The notes below the pieces were generated by a model. That model was not told the DNA's origin and ran no database searches. It worked only from the letters and a program-made list of their open reading frames with translations. The position numbers and the translations under genes were made by a program. This document shows positions 18,749 to 27,249 of a DNA stretch of 64,000 nucleotides, one piece after another (the stretch's first letter is position 1; every line of letters begins with the position of its first letter). Source of the stretch: Candidatus Cloacimonadota bacterium (lineage in GTDB: Bacteria > Cloacimonadota > Cloacimonadia > Cloacimonadales > Cloacimonadaceae); assembly GCA_023228285.1 (NCBI GenBank), contig JALOBM010000001.1:1-64000 (forward strand), in the 5' to 3' direction.

Positions 18749-20020
18749 TTATGTTTTCAGTTTTTTCTTCTCTGCTGCCGGGAAGAGTATGTTGTTCAGG
18801 ATCAACCGGTATCCCGGAGAGTTCTTGTGCAGATCCAGTATGGTCTCTGGATCCCCTACCATGTGCTGATAGTCTTCGGGATCATGACCGCCATAAAAGG
18901 TGAAAGTGCCTTTTCCCAGATTGCCGTGAATGTACTTTACATCGTTTTGCTGCGGTACTTCAGCCAGAATTATTACGTTTTTCTTCACTTTATCACGGAA
19001 GAAAGAGGTGGTCTGACCCATAAAGCCGTCGATGATGTTGCTGTGATTTTGAGTGAGCATGGTGGGCACGGGATCGTATTTGGCAGAGAAATCGAAGAGC
19101 TGAAAATAGTCGCCTTCAGCGCCACGTAGCTTGCTGTAGTCGCTGGCATCGATGTCGGAAAACTCATACTCAAAGGGGCTTGTTTTCAACTTGAAGCCTT
19201 CAAAGGCAAAGCAGCGCTCATAATCCAAACGATCCAGGTAATCTGCCTCGATGCCGTCGCCGTCGATAAGCACATCCACCACGTCTATCCCTCTGGCGGC
19301 CAATGCGATGTCGATGGTATCTACCGCTCCGCACATGGCAAAAAGAAAACCACCTGAGGTCACAAATTCCCTTATTTTCATGGCGATGTCGTGCTTCAAC
19401 TGCCATACCTTACGATATCCGTGTTTGGCTGCCATTGCTTCGTTTACACGCACATCGGTCTGATACCACTCCGTGTGGCGATAGGAGCTATAGAACTTGC
19501 CATATTGTCCGGTGAAATCCTCGTGATGCAGATGCAGCCAATCGTAATCAGCCAATTTACCGCTGAGAACCTCGTCGTCCCAAAGCCGGTCATAATCGAT
19601 CTCAGCATATTCCAGGGCCATGCTCACCGCATCGTCCCAAGGTAGAGTGTTGGGGGGAATATACACTGCTATTTTGGGCTCTTTCTCCAGAGTTACGGCT
19701 TCCATGTTGGCTTCCTGAATCTCTTGATAGATAGCGGCTACTTCAGCAGAAGAGATGCTTTCAAAACGCACCCCGCGGATGTTGCAGATAGCGATGATTT
19801 CCGGAGCGCTTTGGAGTAGGAAACTGCCGCCACGGTAGTTCAGTAGCCATTTCACGGTCATCTGCTCCTTTAAGGCTTCAAAGGCCACGCCATAAGCCTT
19901 GAGGTGGTTGCTCTGTCTGCTATCCATCGGGATCAGAATTTCAGCGCATAAAGCTTGTACCAATAAGGACAGTGATAGCAGAAGAACAGCTATTCTAAGT
20001 GCTTTTATTGGATAATGCAT
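18749..20020 (-). CDS. Exported protein with amidotransferase-like segment
   Basis: 423 residues from the ATG at 20020, chosen because a signal-peptide-like stretch begins there (ALRIAVLLLSLSLLVQALCAE). AGGAG lies 13 bases upstream, which is far. The centre contains IREFVTSGGFLFAMCGAVDT, which resembles the nucleophile-elbow region of class I glutamine-amidotransferase-like folds. I cannot place it in a named family with certainty. It heads a unit with mlaD and the barrel fusion, so a role in the envelope is plausible. Confidence 0.6.
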   Translation of the reverse strand: MHYPIKALRIAVLLLSLSLLVQALCAEILIPMDSRQSNHLKAYGVAFEALKEQMTVKWLLNYRGGSFLLQSAPEIIAICNIRGVRFESISSAEVAAIYQEIQEANMEAVTLEKEPKIAVYIPPNTLPWDDAVSMALEYAEIDYDRLWDDEVLSGKLADYDWLHLHHEDFTGQYGKFYSSYRHTEWYQTDVRVNEAMAAKHGYRKVWQLKHDIAMKIREFVTSGGFLFAMCGAVDTIDIALAARGIDVVDVLIDGDGIEADYLDRLDYERCFAFEGFKLKTSPFEYEFSDIDASDYSKLRGAEGDYFQLFDFSAKYDPVPTMLTQNHSNIIDGFMGQTTSFFRDKVKKNVIILAEVPQQNDVKYIHGNLGKGTFTFYGGHDPEDYQHMVGDPETILDLHKNSPGYRLILNNILFPAAEKKKLKT

Positions 20021-20079
20021 CAGTCGAACTAATCTCCTATCTATCAATTTTGGCAACCAATATACCAATGGTTTTTGCC

Positions 20080-20109
20080 ATTTTCCTGCGTAAGCATGGA
20101 TAGTGTCAA
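20080..20109 (-). promoter_or_regulatory. Candidate promoter upstream of the amidotransferase-like/mlaD unit
   Basis: CTTGACA on the minus strand (TTGACA at 20109-20104) is followed after 18 bases by GAAAAT. It lies 84 bases before the chosen start codon. The -10 is poor. Confidence 0.4.
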
Positions 20110-20168
20110 GTAAAATCTGTTTTTAGCTCTATTGAAGGGACTTTTAGCGGTATCAGTAAACAGATGAT

Positions 20169-20894
20169 TCATCCACCAATGGGCTCAGGGGGAAAATCTG
20201 GCAGTTCCAGGCCAAATTCATGAAATAATGCCTTTGCTTGTTCCAATTTGCCCGCAGCCACGATTTTACCGACTTCTCTTTGGATGGCACGTGCGCTCAG
20301 CCTACTTGTTTGCTGGGCGTATTTACGCATGGCAGTCTTGCTCTCAGCTCCGATCTCAAAGCCCAGAACAGCGGAGAAACGCAGGGCTCGGATGATGCGC
20401 AGGAGGTCTTCCGCAAACACTTTATCCGGCTCCCGAATGCTATTGATCATGCCTTGTTCCAGGTCTTGCCTGCCTCTGCCGCAGGGATCGGATATCTCCG
20501 AAGAAAAAAGCTCTAGATAGAGTGCATTGATGCAAAAATCACGCCGGTAGACATCATCCCGGATAGAGCTGAAAGTGATCCTGGGATATCGGCGTCCAGG
20601 GCGATACACTTCCTTACGGGTCTGGACAAAATCCAGTTTAGTCCCCATTGTTTCCATCTTGGCAGTGCCAAACTTGGGAAAGGTTTCATAATAATCGGGA
20701 TGCCAGCGATGACTGAGGTAAGCTCCCAGCTTCAATCCGCCATAAGGCATCTCCACCACCAGGTCGAAGTCATCAAAATCCTGCCTGCCCAAAAGATGAT
20801 CTCTCACCACTCCGCCCACGATATAGCATTTTCCTTCAAAGGTAGTGCCCTCTAGAGTGCTACGCATCAGGGAGAGAAACTCGGCAAGTGTCAT
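20169..20894 (-). CDS. Head-only tRNA nucleotidyltransferase/poly(A) polymerase family protein
   Basis: 241 residues from the ATG at 20894, which shares ATGA with the hemW stop; an upstream in-frame start lies inside hemW. It has the class II head: YIVGGVVRDHLLG near residue 26, FDDFDLVV with the metal aspartates, YRRDFCINALYLEL near 120, and EDLLRIIRALRFSAVLGFEI. CCA-adding enzymes are usually about 400-450 residues; the neck, body, tail and HD domain are missing here. It may be a reduced nucleotidyltransferase or a partner of another subunit encoded elsewhere. Confidence 0.8.
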   Translation of the reverse strand: MTLAEFLSLMRSTLEGTTFEGKCYIVGGVVRDHLLGRQDFDDFDLVVEMPYGGLKLGAYLSHRWHPDYYETFPKFGTAKMETMGTKLDFVQTRKEVYRPGRRYPRITFSSIRDDVYRRDFCINALYLELFSSEISDPCGRGRQDLEQGMINSIREPDKVFAEDLLRIIRALRFSAVLGFEIGAESKTAMRKYAQQTSRLSARAIQREVGKIVAAGKLEQAKALFHEFGLELPDFPPEPIGG

Positions 20895-21985
20895 AGAAGC
20901 TCCGTTATAACGGCGTTTGAGATGAAGAACGCATCGGGCAGCAAGCGTAATCCGGAAGCATCCAGATGGATAAATCCCAGTTCTTCCAGTTTTCTGATTC
21001 CATGTTCCCGGCCTTTTGTAAAGCATTTGCCAAAGCGGGCTTGGTATTCGGCATAATCCAAGCCTTTTACGAGGCGCAACCGCATCATTATATAGTCGCT
21101 CTCTTCCTGGGCAGATTCATCGGTATCGCCGCCGGTTCTGCCTGAAGCGATATATTGGCTGTAGAGCTTGAGATCGGCGGGATTCTGATAGCGTCTGCCC
21201 TTGTAATATCCGGAAGCAGATGCTCCCCAGGCGAGGCATTCCCGAGATTCCCAGTATAGCAGATTGTGGCGGGATTCCCGGCCGGGCAGGGCAAAGTTCG
21301 AAATCTCATATTGGATAAAGCCGTGTTCCTCAAGCAAATCCCGGATTAGCTGATATTGACGGTTGCTTTCATCGTCATCGGGCAGGAGGGGAATATCGGC
21401 TGCCAGGGGACAGTCCTCTGCCAATTCCAGCAGGTAGCAGGAGATGTGCTCAAAGGGTATGTCCAGCAGGCGGCTCAAGCTTTCACACACTTTCTTGTTA
21501 TGGCTATTGGGCAGACCGTAGATGAAATCCGCAGAGATATTGGTGAATCCGGCATCCCGCAGGATTTGTAGTTTTTGGGGGATGTCTGCGGCTCGATGCC
21601 TGCGACCGAGGTAGAGCAGATCATCATCCAACATGGATTGCACTCCTAAAGACAGTCTGTTTACGGGAGTATCTGCCAGTTCACTAGCAAAAGACTTGGT
21701 GACCTGGATGGGATTCAGCTCCATGGTAATCTCTGCTCCTGGAAGCAGTTCCAAGCTATTCACAATAGTTCTAATCTGTTGTGCAGAGAGCAGCGAAGGA
21801 GTGCCACCGCCAAAGTAAATGGAACTTAGCGGCGGGATGCCATTTTGTCGCCACAGCTCCTTCTCTCGCAGCAGAGTGGCAAAGTAGTCGTCAAAATCCT
21901 TACGATTATAGTTATCGGCAAAGAAGCTGCAATATGGGCAGCGGCTCAGGCACCAAGGGATGTGAATATAAAGCCCTAGTGTCAT
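20891..21985 (-). CDS. hemW: Radical SAM protein HemW (HemN-like)
   Basis: 364 residues: YIHIPWCLSRCPYCSF with the CxxxCxxC cluster ligands near residue 12, YFGGGTPSLL, NRLSLGVQSM, ISADFIYGLP and the HemW C-terminal domain (YEISNFALPG, WGASASGYY). It is a heme chaperone family, not true coproporphyrinogen oxidase. No good ribosome site is visible before the ATG at 21985, although the protein begins correctly. Confidence 0.9.
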   Translation of the reverse strand: MTLGLYIHIPWCLSRCPYCSFFADNYNRKDFDDYFATLLREKELWRQNGIPPLSSIYFGGGTPSLLSAQQIRTIVNSLELLPGAEITMELNPIQVTKSFASELADTPVNRLSLGVQSMLDDDLLYLGRRHRAADIPQKLQILRDAGFTNISADFIYGLPNSHNKKVCESLSRLLDIPFEHISCYLLELAEDCPLAADIPLLPDDDESNRQYQLIRDLLEEHGFIQYEISNFALPGRESRHNLLYWESRECLAWGASASGYYKGRRYQNPADLKLYSQYIASGRTGGDTDESAQEESDYIMMRLRLVKGLDYAEYQARFGKCFTKGREHGIRKLEELGFIHLDASGLRLLPDAFFISNAVITELL

Positions 21986-22039
21986 GTCAGGTTTGAAGGG
22001 GCAATCTCCGTATTGCCACAGCGACCGAAGGGAACTTTA

Positions 22040-22174
22040 GAATCATGCTCCTCATTCCCTTTGTTCGATCCAGTGTTGAAGCTGATATCAAGGTGTTATC
22101 ATCCTGTGCTCACCCGATGATAACCCGATGATATCAGGTTCAAGTATCGATAATCCCAGGAGGAATGAAGCTTC
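22040..22174 (+). repeat. 64-bp palindromic element, copy 2, with extended flanks
   Basis: The core is 22078-22141. Nested half-sites GATATCA/TGATATC and GTTATCA/TGATAAC are intact; the right end reads GGTTC instead of GCTTC. Flanks on both sides match those of the copy at 40.2 kb when one is reverse-complemented, including TATCGATACTTGAACC and an ATTCC-type motif, giving a unit of about 135 bases. It lies in the 268-base gap between hemW and lepB, which holds nothing else visible. Confidence 0.85.
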
Positions 22175-22253
22175 TGAATCATCGGCAGAAGTATCAGGGA
22201 GATTGGAGTTTGGCAGCGCAACATCAAAACAACATTCATGCCTGTACGAGTCA

Positions 22254-23174
22254 CTAGCGAGCCAGTCTGAATATCCTGTTCCACCGGATGTGGGGTGTGT
22301 CGTATAGTTTGTTGTATTCTATGCCTTTGGACCAGAAAATCAGCCAGGGAGACCCGGTGATATCGGTGCGGTCCAAAAAGCCCCAATAGCGGCTGTCTTC
22401 GCTCACATCGCGGTTGTCTCCCATTACAAAGTATTTGCCTTCCGGCACTTTGATGGGGCCGAACCAATCGCGGTTGAAGCGGGTATTGGCAGCGCTGGAA
22501 TCTGCATCTACGCGATAGAGATCATACCAATTTGAATAGCTGACGGGATCCATCAAACCGGGCTTGAAGGTGCGTTCTGTAACCACTCGGGGAGCTTGCG
22601 GCGGGCTGGGATACGCCTCGCCGTAGCACTCGTAGCCGCGGTTGAATTCTTCTCCATTGATATATACTATCTTGTCGCGGATTTCGATGGTGTCTCCGGG
22701 CATGCCGATCACACGCTTCACTATGTTCTTGCGGGCGTAGTAAGTGATGTGGAAAGCAGTTAAGGGAAAGCGCGAGAAGGATTGGGTTTTGTTGATGTAG
22801 ATCGGATGGAAGATCTTGATGAATTGATCCTTGTAATCGGGGTGTTCAGGCGTGTTTTCTTCGATCTTGGGATAGCGGAAAGTTACGATGTCTTCCCGCT
22901 TGGGGTCGGTAAAGTAGTACTTCAGCTTGTTTGCTACCAGAAAGTCTCCGGTCAATAGAGTCTTTTCCATCGATGAAGAGGGGATCATAAAGTTCTGGAA
23001 AGTGTAGTTGCGTATGATCATAGCTACTACAAAGGCAAAGAGGATGGCTTCGGCCCAGTCCTGGAACTGTGGTTTGCGTTTGTGGAACTTTCGATCGGTT
23101 GGCAGAGGGCTGCGGCTGGGCATTTTAGCCAGATTTTCGCGGTTGTTCTTTACTATTTTCATGCGTTCTTTCAT
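22254..23174 (-). CDS. lepB: Signal peptidase I
   Basis: 306 residues. A single hydrophobic segment near 40-57 is followed by FMIPSSSMEKTLLTGDFL with the catalytic serine, VKRVIGMPGDTIEI with the general-base lysine, and box E GDNRDVSEDSRYWG. It cleaves signal peptides at the outer face of the inner membrane. A large insert between the Ser and Lys boxes matches the long form found in Bacteroidota-like bacteria. It is 13 bases after the YfhO gene. Confidence 0.95.
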   Translation of the reverse strand: MKERMKIVKNNRENLAKMPSRSPLPTDRKFHKRKPQFQDWAEAILFAFVVAMIIRNYTFQNFMIPSSSMEKTLLTGDFLVANKLKYYFTDPKREDIVTFRYPKIEENTPEHPDYKDQFIKIFHPIYINKTQSFSRFPLTAFHITYYARKNIVKRVIGMPGDTIEIRDKIVYINGEEFNRGYECYGEAYPSPPQAPRVVTERTFKPGLMDPVSYSNWYDLYRVDADSSAANTRFNRDWFGPIKVPEGKYFVMGDNRDVSEDSRYWGFLDRTDITGSPWLIFWSKGIEYNKLYDTPHIRWNRIFRLAR

Positions 23175-23187
23175 GCTTAATATATCC

Positions 23188-25719
23188 TTAATCTCTGATT
23201 TCGGCAGAAATGCTGTTTGCGCCTGACGTAGAGCCTGGCTTGGTTTTATAATGATAATAAGCGCCGATTATAACGGCCAGGATGGTGATCAGGATGCCGG
23301 CCAAACTCAGTTTGGTACCTATGCTGTAACTACTGGGTGCCATTACGAGCTGCAGTTTGTGTGTTCCTGCCGGCACTTTCAGTGCGCGCAGAATGTGATT
23401 GGCGGGGTATATGGGGATTTCGATGCCGTCGACGTATGCTTTCCAGCCCCCTGGGTAATAGACTTCGCTTAGAACCAGTAGAGCATCGGTATCGGAGGAG
23501 TATTCATAGGCCAATTCGTGCAATTCTGCTTTGATCTGGCTTACTTTTGCACTCTCCGGAGCACTAATCCCTTCTATAACCTCTTCCACAATGGCGGTGG
23601 AGGCGGGGTCAAAGCTTTCATCACGCAGTATCCGGAGGCGATCCTCGGCTGATTCGGCCAGGATGGTGTCCTGCACAAACCATGCTCTGGGCAGGGCTTT
23701 CAAATTCCGGTAGATGGATACTCTGCCGTTATTGAATACGGGCTGAATGTTTTGCAGTAAATAGGCATTGGGCAGGGAATCCGGCACGATGATGTACTTG
23801 GTGGACAACATATCCAATACGGGAGTGGAGAGTTCCACCGGCTGCTCCTGATAAACTCCCTTCAGATAGCGCAAAAATTCGCCATCAGCATCGCGGCTAC
23901 CATTTATAATTGGCAGGATGTCGTCATAGCGCTTCAACTTTGCCGCAGAATAGCCGTCTATGGTCTGGTGATAATATGCCCATTCCCCGGCACTGCGGAT
24001 TTGATTGGTGTTGAAGGGATAGATGCGGAAGTTATCTTGGTCTTGCTTCAAAAACGCATCGTAGTCCTGCATACGGAAAGTGCTTTTGCGCATTTCGACG
24101 GGATGCAGATCCTTGAGGTGCTTGCCGGTATATACCCAGAGATCAATAAAGGTGATGATCGTGATGAGCATGATGAAGGTGAAGGCTTTCAGTTTGTTGA
24201 TGCTCTTCAGATAAGCCAGACCGAGGCTTACTGCCAGCAGCATCAACGCCAGTATCCCGCTCTTTACCAGTATTTCCTGCCGTGTCATGATGAGGTTTAA
24301 CAACTGGTTTTGGGCATTGGCTTCAGCATAACGCATCTGCTCCAGCGCTGTAGTGTAGGGCAGGTTTGCAAATACAGACTTGGCAAACAGCAGCCAGAGC
24401 AGGAAGATGAAGCCAAACACCCAGAACAGGCGCAGATACCGCTTTTGCCATTGGGTATCGCCGCTGTGTTCCAGCACATCCTTCAAACCCAATGCACCAA
24501 GGATTACGGCATTGAATTGCACGATGGTGAGTGTCATCGAAGGCACACGGAATTTATTGAAATAGGGCAGATAGTTCAAAAAGAGGTCGGATAGCCCGGG
24601 AGTGGCGCTGCCAAAGCTCATCAGGGTAAAGATGGCACTGGATATCCACAGAAACAGCGCCAGAGTTCTGCGTTTGCCCCACAGAGCCAATGCTCCGAAG
24701 GCCAGCACGACTATGCCAAAGTAGTTATATACCTGAGTGAAAGGCATATAGCCCCAATATGTCTGATTGATGCCGCCCCAGAAATCCGGGATGATGAAGC
24801 CGATGATCTCTTTGGGATGGAAGCTCCAGCCTTGTGCGTAGGCTTTATCCAATCCTCCGGAACTGCCACGCTGGGTATATTTGCTGTATTCCATCGTGCT
24901 CAGATAGGGGTTCATCACCGCCAGAGCAGTCAAACCAAAAGCTAGGATCAAGAGCAGTGTCCAGATGCCAAAGCGCTTCAGGTTTTTCTGGCGGATGGCA
25001 ACGATGCCTTGATATATCCAGTACATTGCAATCAGAAGATACAGGTAATAGGTGATCTGAGGATGGTTTTCCCGCAGTTGTGTAATCAAGAATGTGGCAC
25101 TGAGGCCTACAGAGAGCAGACTGGGTTTTGCCCGCAGATACATGATTGCCCACATCACCCAGGGTACATACATCATGGCCCGGAACTTTGTGTTGTGCCC
25201 AATCTCCAAAAGACCTGCCCAATGGCAACTGAAGATGAAGGCAACGGCGCCGAAGAATGCGATAGTAGGATCCAGCTTCAGATGCAGCAGCAGCACAAAC
25301 ATGCCCAAGCCGCCTACTATCAGCAGAAAGATGCGCCAGTTTATTACTTTGTCCGTAATCTTGGTGATGCTCTCCAGAAAAGGATAACGGTTTGGGAATG
25401 ATATCATGTAGGATGGCATTCCCGAAAACATACTCTGAGTCCACAGCGCTCTATCTTTGTGTTCGGCATTGTATTCCACAATGCTCTGAGCCGCCCCGCG
25501 CCACTGATTGATGTCGCTGGCCTGAGGTTCCAGATGCTGGTATGAGACCGGGAAGTAGAGCAAGCTCACAAAAAGGAAGATTATCGCCGCCAGGATCCAG
25601 CTCAGGTACTTGGGATTGACAATGGCCATAGCAGCCTTATGTTTACCAGGAGAAGTACTCTGGGGTGCTTTAATGCCTTTTGGCGGCTTTATTTTTGGGT
25701 TGACTTTTTTCTGGCTCAT
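23188..25719 (-). CDS. YfhO-family polytopic membrane protein
   Basis: 843 residues. A cytoplasmic Lys/Pro-rich N-terminus is followed by about a dozen hydrophobic segments between 37 and 520, then a long extracytoplasmic domain (about 520-805) and a last membrane helix near 807-829. It matches the YfhO/GT-C-like fold of multi-membrane proteins linked to glycosylation of lipids or teichoic acids. ENHPQITYYLYLL and QGWSFHPKEIIGFIIPDFWG are the loops I recognise as YfhO-like. Substrate unknown. Confidence 0.8.
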   Translation of the reverse strand: MSQKKVNPKIKPPKGIKAPQSTSPGKHKAAMAIVNPKYLSWILAAIIFLFVSLLYFPVSYQHLEPQASDINQWRGAAQSIVEYNAEHKDRALWTQSMFSGMPSYMISFPNRYPFLESITKITDKVINWRIFLLIVGGLGMFVLLLHLKLDPTIAFFGAVAFIFSCHWAGLLEIGHNTKFRAMMYVPWVMWAIMYLRAKPSLLSVGLSATFLITQLRENHPQITYYLYLLIAMYWIYQGIVAIRQKNLKRFGIWTLLLILAFGLTALAVMNPYLSTMEYSKYTQRGSSGGLDKAYAQGWSFHPKEIIGFIIPDFWGGINQTYWGYMPFTQVYNYFGIVVLAFGALALWGKRRTLALFLWISSAIFTLMSFGSATPGLSDLFLNYLPYFNKFRVPSMTLTIVQFNAVILGALGLKDVLEHSGDTQWQKRYLRLFWVFGFIFLLWLLFAKSVFANLPYTTALEQMRYAEANAQNQLLNLIMTRQEILVKSGILALMLLAVSLGLAYLKSINKLKAFTFIMLITIITFIDLWVYTGKHLKDLHPVEMRKSTFRMQDYDAFLKQDQDNFRIYPFNTNQIRSAGEWAYYHQTIDGYSAAKLKRYDDILPIINGSRDADGEFLRYLKGVYQEQPVELSTPVLDMLSTKYIIVPDSLPNAYLLQNIQPVFNNGRVSIYRNLKALPRAWFVQDTILAESAEDRLRILRDESFDPASTAIVEEVIEGISAPESAKVSQIKAELHELAYEYSSDTDALLVLSEVYYPGGWKAYVDGIEIPIYPANHILRALKVPAGTHKLQLVMAPSSYSIGTKLSLAGILITILAVIIGAYYHYKTKPGSTSGANSISAEIRD

Positions 25720-25751
25720 GAAAACCTCTGTTCAAACCGATATTTGCATCC

Positions 25752-25780
25752 AGCTTATTTTGAACGCCTCTATCGGTCAA
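25752..25780 (-). promoter_or_regulatory. Candidate promoter for YfhO-lepB
   Basis: TTGACC at 25780-25775 and TAAGCT at 25757-25752 on the minus strand are 17 bases apart, inside the 82-base gap to the divergent thioesterase gene. Confidence 0.45.
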
Positions 25781-25801
25781 GCAAAAACAAAAGGACAAGT
25801 G

Positions 25802-26209
25802 ATGATCTTCGAGTACAAAAAGAAAATCTATGGTTATGAATGCGATATCTATAGTCATTTGAACAACGCCAACTATCTGATGTTGTTGGAAGCTGCGCGC
25901 AGTGAAGCCATGGAAGTGATGGATACTCCCCTCGCAAAGCTCTTGCAGATGGGCATTCAGTTCTTTGTACTGCGCTATGAATTGGATTATCTGAAAGCGG
26001 TGGAATTGGAGGACACGGTTCTGGTTCGGAGCTGGTTCTACAGCACAAACCGGATCAAGGGCTTATGGCAGCAGGAAATCTACAACTCCCGCGGGGATCT
26101 CTGTTTCGTGGCGCATCTCACGGTGGTCTATGCCCAAAACGGTAAAGCGAAGCGCTTGCCCCCGGAGATATCCGATCACTTCCTCAAATACGTCCATTTG
26201 GAAAGCTAA
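25802..26209 (+). CDS. Acyl-CoA thioesterase (hot-dog fold)
   Basis: 135 residues from the ATG at 25802, chosen because AAAGGA lies 6 bases upstream and the hot-dog core begins at once; the open frame reaches back into the opposite YfhO gene. YSHLNNANYLMLLEAAR near residue 12 corresponds to the DxxGHVNN-type 4HBT motif with its general acid/base region. YGYECDIYSHLNN suggests a YbgC/FadM-like enzyme. It hydrolyses acyl-CoA thioesters; the chain is unknown. Its stop codon overlaps that of the convergent chrA gene (CTAA). Confidence 0.85.
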   Translation: MIFEYKKKIYGYECDIYSHLNNANYLMLLEAARSEAMEVMDTPLAKLLQMGIQFFVLRYELDYLKAVELEDTVLVRSWFYSTNRIKGLWQQEIYNSRGDLCFVAHLTVVYAQNGKAKRLPPEISDHFLKYVHLES

Positions 26210-26730
26210 CCACTGCCAAACAGCATCCCAAATACAGCTGCGCTGATAAGCATGGTAAAGGGATTCAGCTTAAAGCGCCAGGTGGCAACAAAGCACACCG
26301 TAAAGATCCCGATTGAATACCAATCCTGCACGGCATTGCCCATGATCATTATCAATGCCGCGGCAATCAGCCCTACGGACAGCAGACGCAGCCTGCGGAA
26401 GATCTGCTGAAACCACGGTAACTTCTTTAGTTTCAGATAGCTTACGGTGATGATCAGCATGATGATCAACGAGGGCAATATCACTCCAAAAGTGCAGATC
26501 AGAGAACCTATGATCCCTGCTTTTTGATAGCCGATAAAGGTAGCTGCATTGATCGCGATAGGCCCCGGTGTCATCTGCGAGATCGCCACCACCTGCATAA
26601 ATTCCGCCTCAGTAATCCAGGCGTTGCTTATTACCACCTCTTGCCGGATCATCGCTAATATGGCATAGCCCCCACCAAAGCTGAACAGTCCGATCTTGAA
26701 GAAAGTGATAAGCATTTGTAGCAGGATCAT
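26206..26730 (-). CDS. chrA: Chromate transporter family protein, half-size (second)
   Basis: 174 residues with five or six hydrophobic segments and the CHR-domain signature FFKIGLFSFGGGYAILAMI near the start, then QVVAISQMTPGPIAINAATFIGY. Half-size ChrA proteins normally work in pairs as here. The physiological substrate need not be chromate. The ATG at 26730 shares ATGA with the upstream half. Confidence 0.9.
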   Translation of the reverse strand: MILLQMLITFFKIGLFSFGGGYAILAMIRQEVVISNAWITEAEFMQVVAISQMTPGPIAINAATFIGYQKAGIIGSLICTFGVILPSLIIMLIITVSYLKLKKLPWFQQIFRRLRLLSVGLIAAALIMIMGNAVQDWYSIGIFTVCFVATWRFKLNPFTMLISAAVFGMLFGSG

Positions 26731-27248
26731 TTGTGCGCCTCATATACAGCATAAACGATGGTGAGCAGGATCAGATATACTGGAGACACATTCAGTACAC
26801 CTACTAAAATCGCTACGGAAAGGGGAAACCAGGCATTCTTCCACACAAGTCCGCTTTTCTGTGCCATCTGGATGAGGGGGACGGCGATGAGTGCCACCAC
26901 CGCAGGATTAAGTGCGGTAAATGCCCGCTTCACCAATGCCTGATCTGTGTATTGACGGAACAGCATGGCAATAATGATGATCGACACGGTGGAAGGCAAT
27001 ATAGTTCCCAATAGCGCCATCAGCATTCCCAATTTTCCCCGCACATGATACCCCGTATAAATGCTTATATTCACGGCGATTGGGCCAGGGCAGCTCTGAG
27101 CCGCCGCCAAGCCGTCCAAAAAATCGTCTTCCGTGATCCAACCATGCCGGGAGCATACTTCCCGCTTGATCAGCGGGATCATGGCGTAACCTCCGCCAAT
27201 GGTGAACGCACCTATCTTCAAAAAGGTTAGAAAGATCCTCCACAGCAT
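26727..27248 (-). CDS. chrA: Chromate transporter family protein, half-size (first)
   Basis: 173 residues from the ATG at 27248, chosen because the CHR domain starts there (MLWRIFLTFLKIGAFTIGGG); an in-frame ATG 9 codons earlier lies inside ispG. AAAQSCPGPIAVNISIYTGY is the second family motif. It pairs with the following half-size gene. It begins one base after the ispG stop. Confidence 0.9.
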   Translation of the reverse strand: MLWRIFLTFLKIGAFTIGGGYAMIPLIKREVCSRHGWITEDDFLDGLAAAQSCPGPIAVNISIYTGYHVRGKLGMLMALLGTILPSTVSIIIIAMLFRQYTDQALVKRAFTALNPAVVALIAVPLIQMAQKSGLVWKNAWFPLSVAILVGVLNVSPVYLILLTIVYAVYEAHK

Positions 27249-27249
27249 A

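Noticed and set aside
22099-22467. 122-codon minus-strand frame over the end of lepB
   Set aside because: Out of frame with lepB and covers the palindromic repeat; no family likeness.
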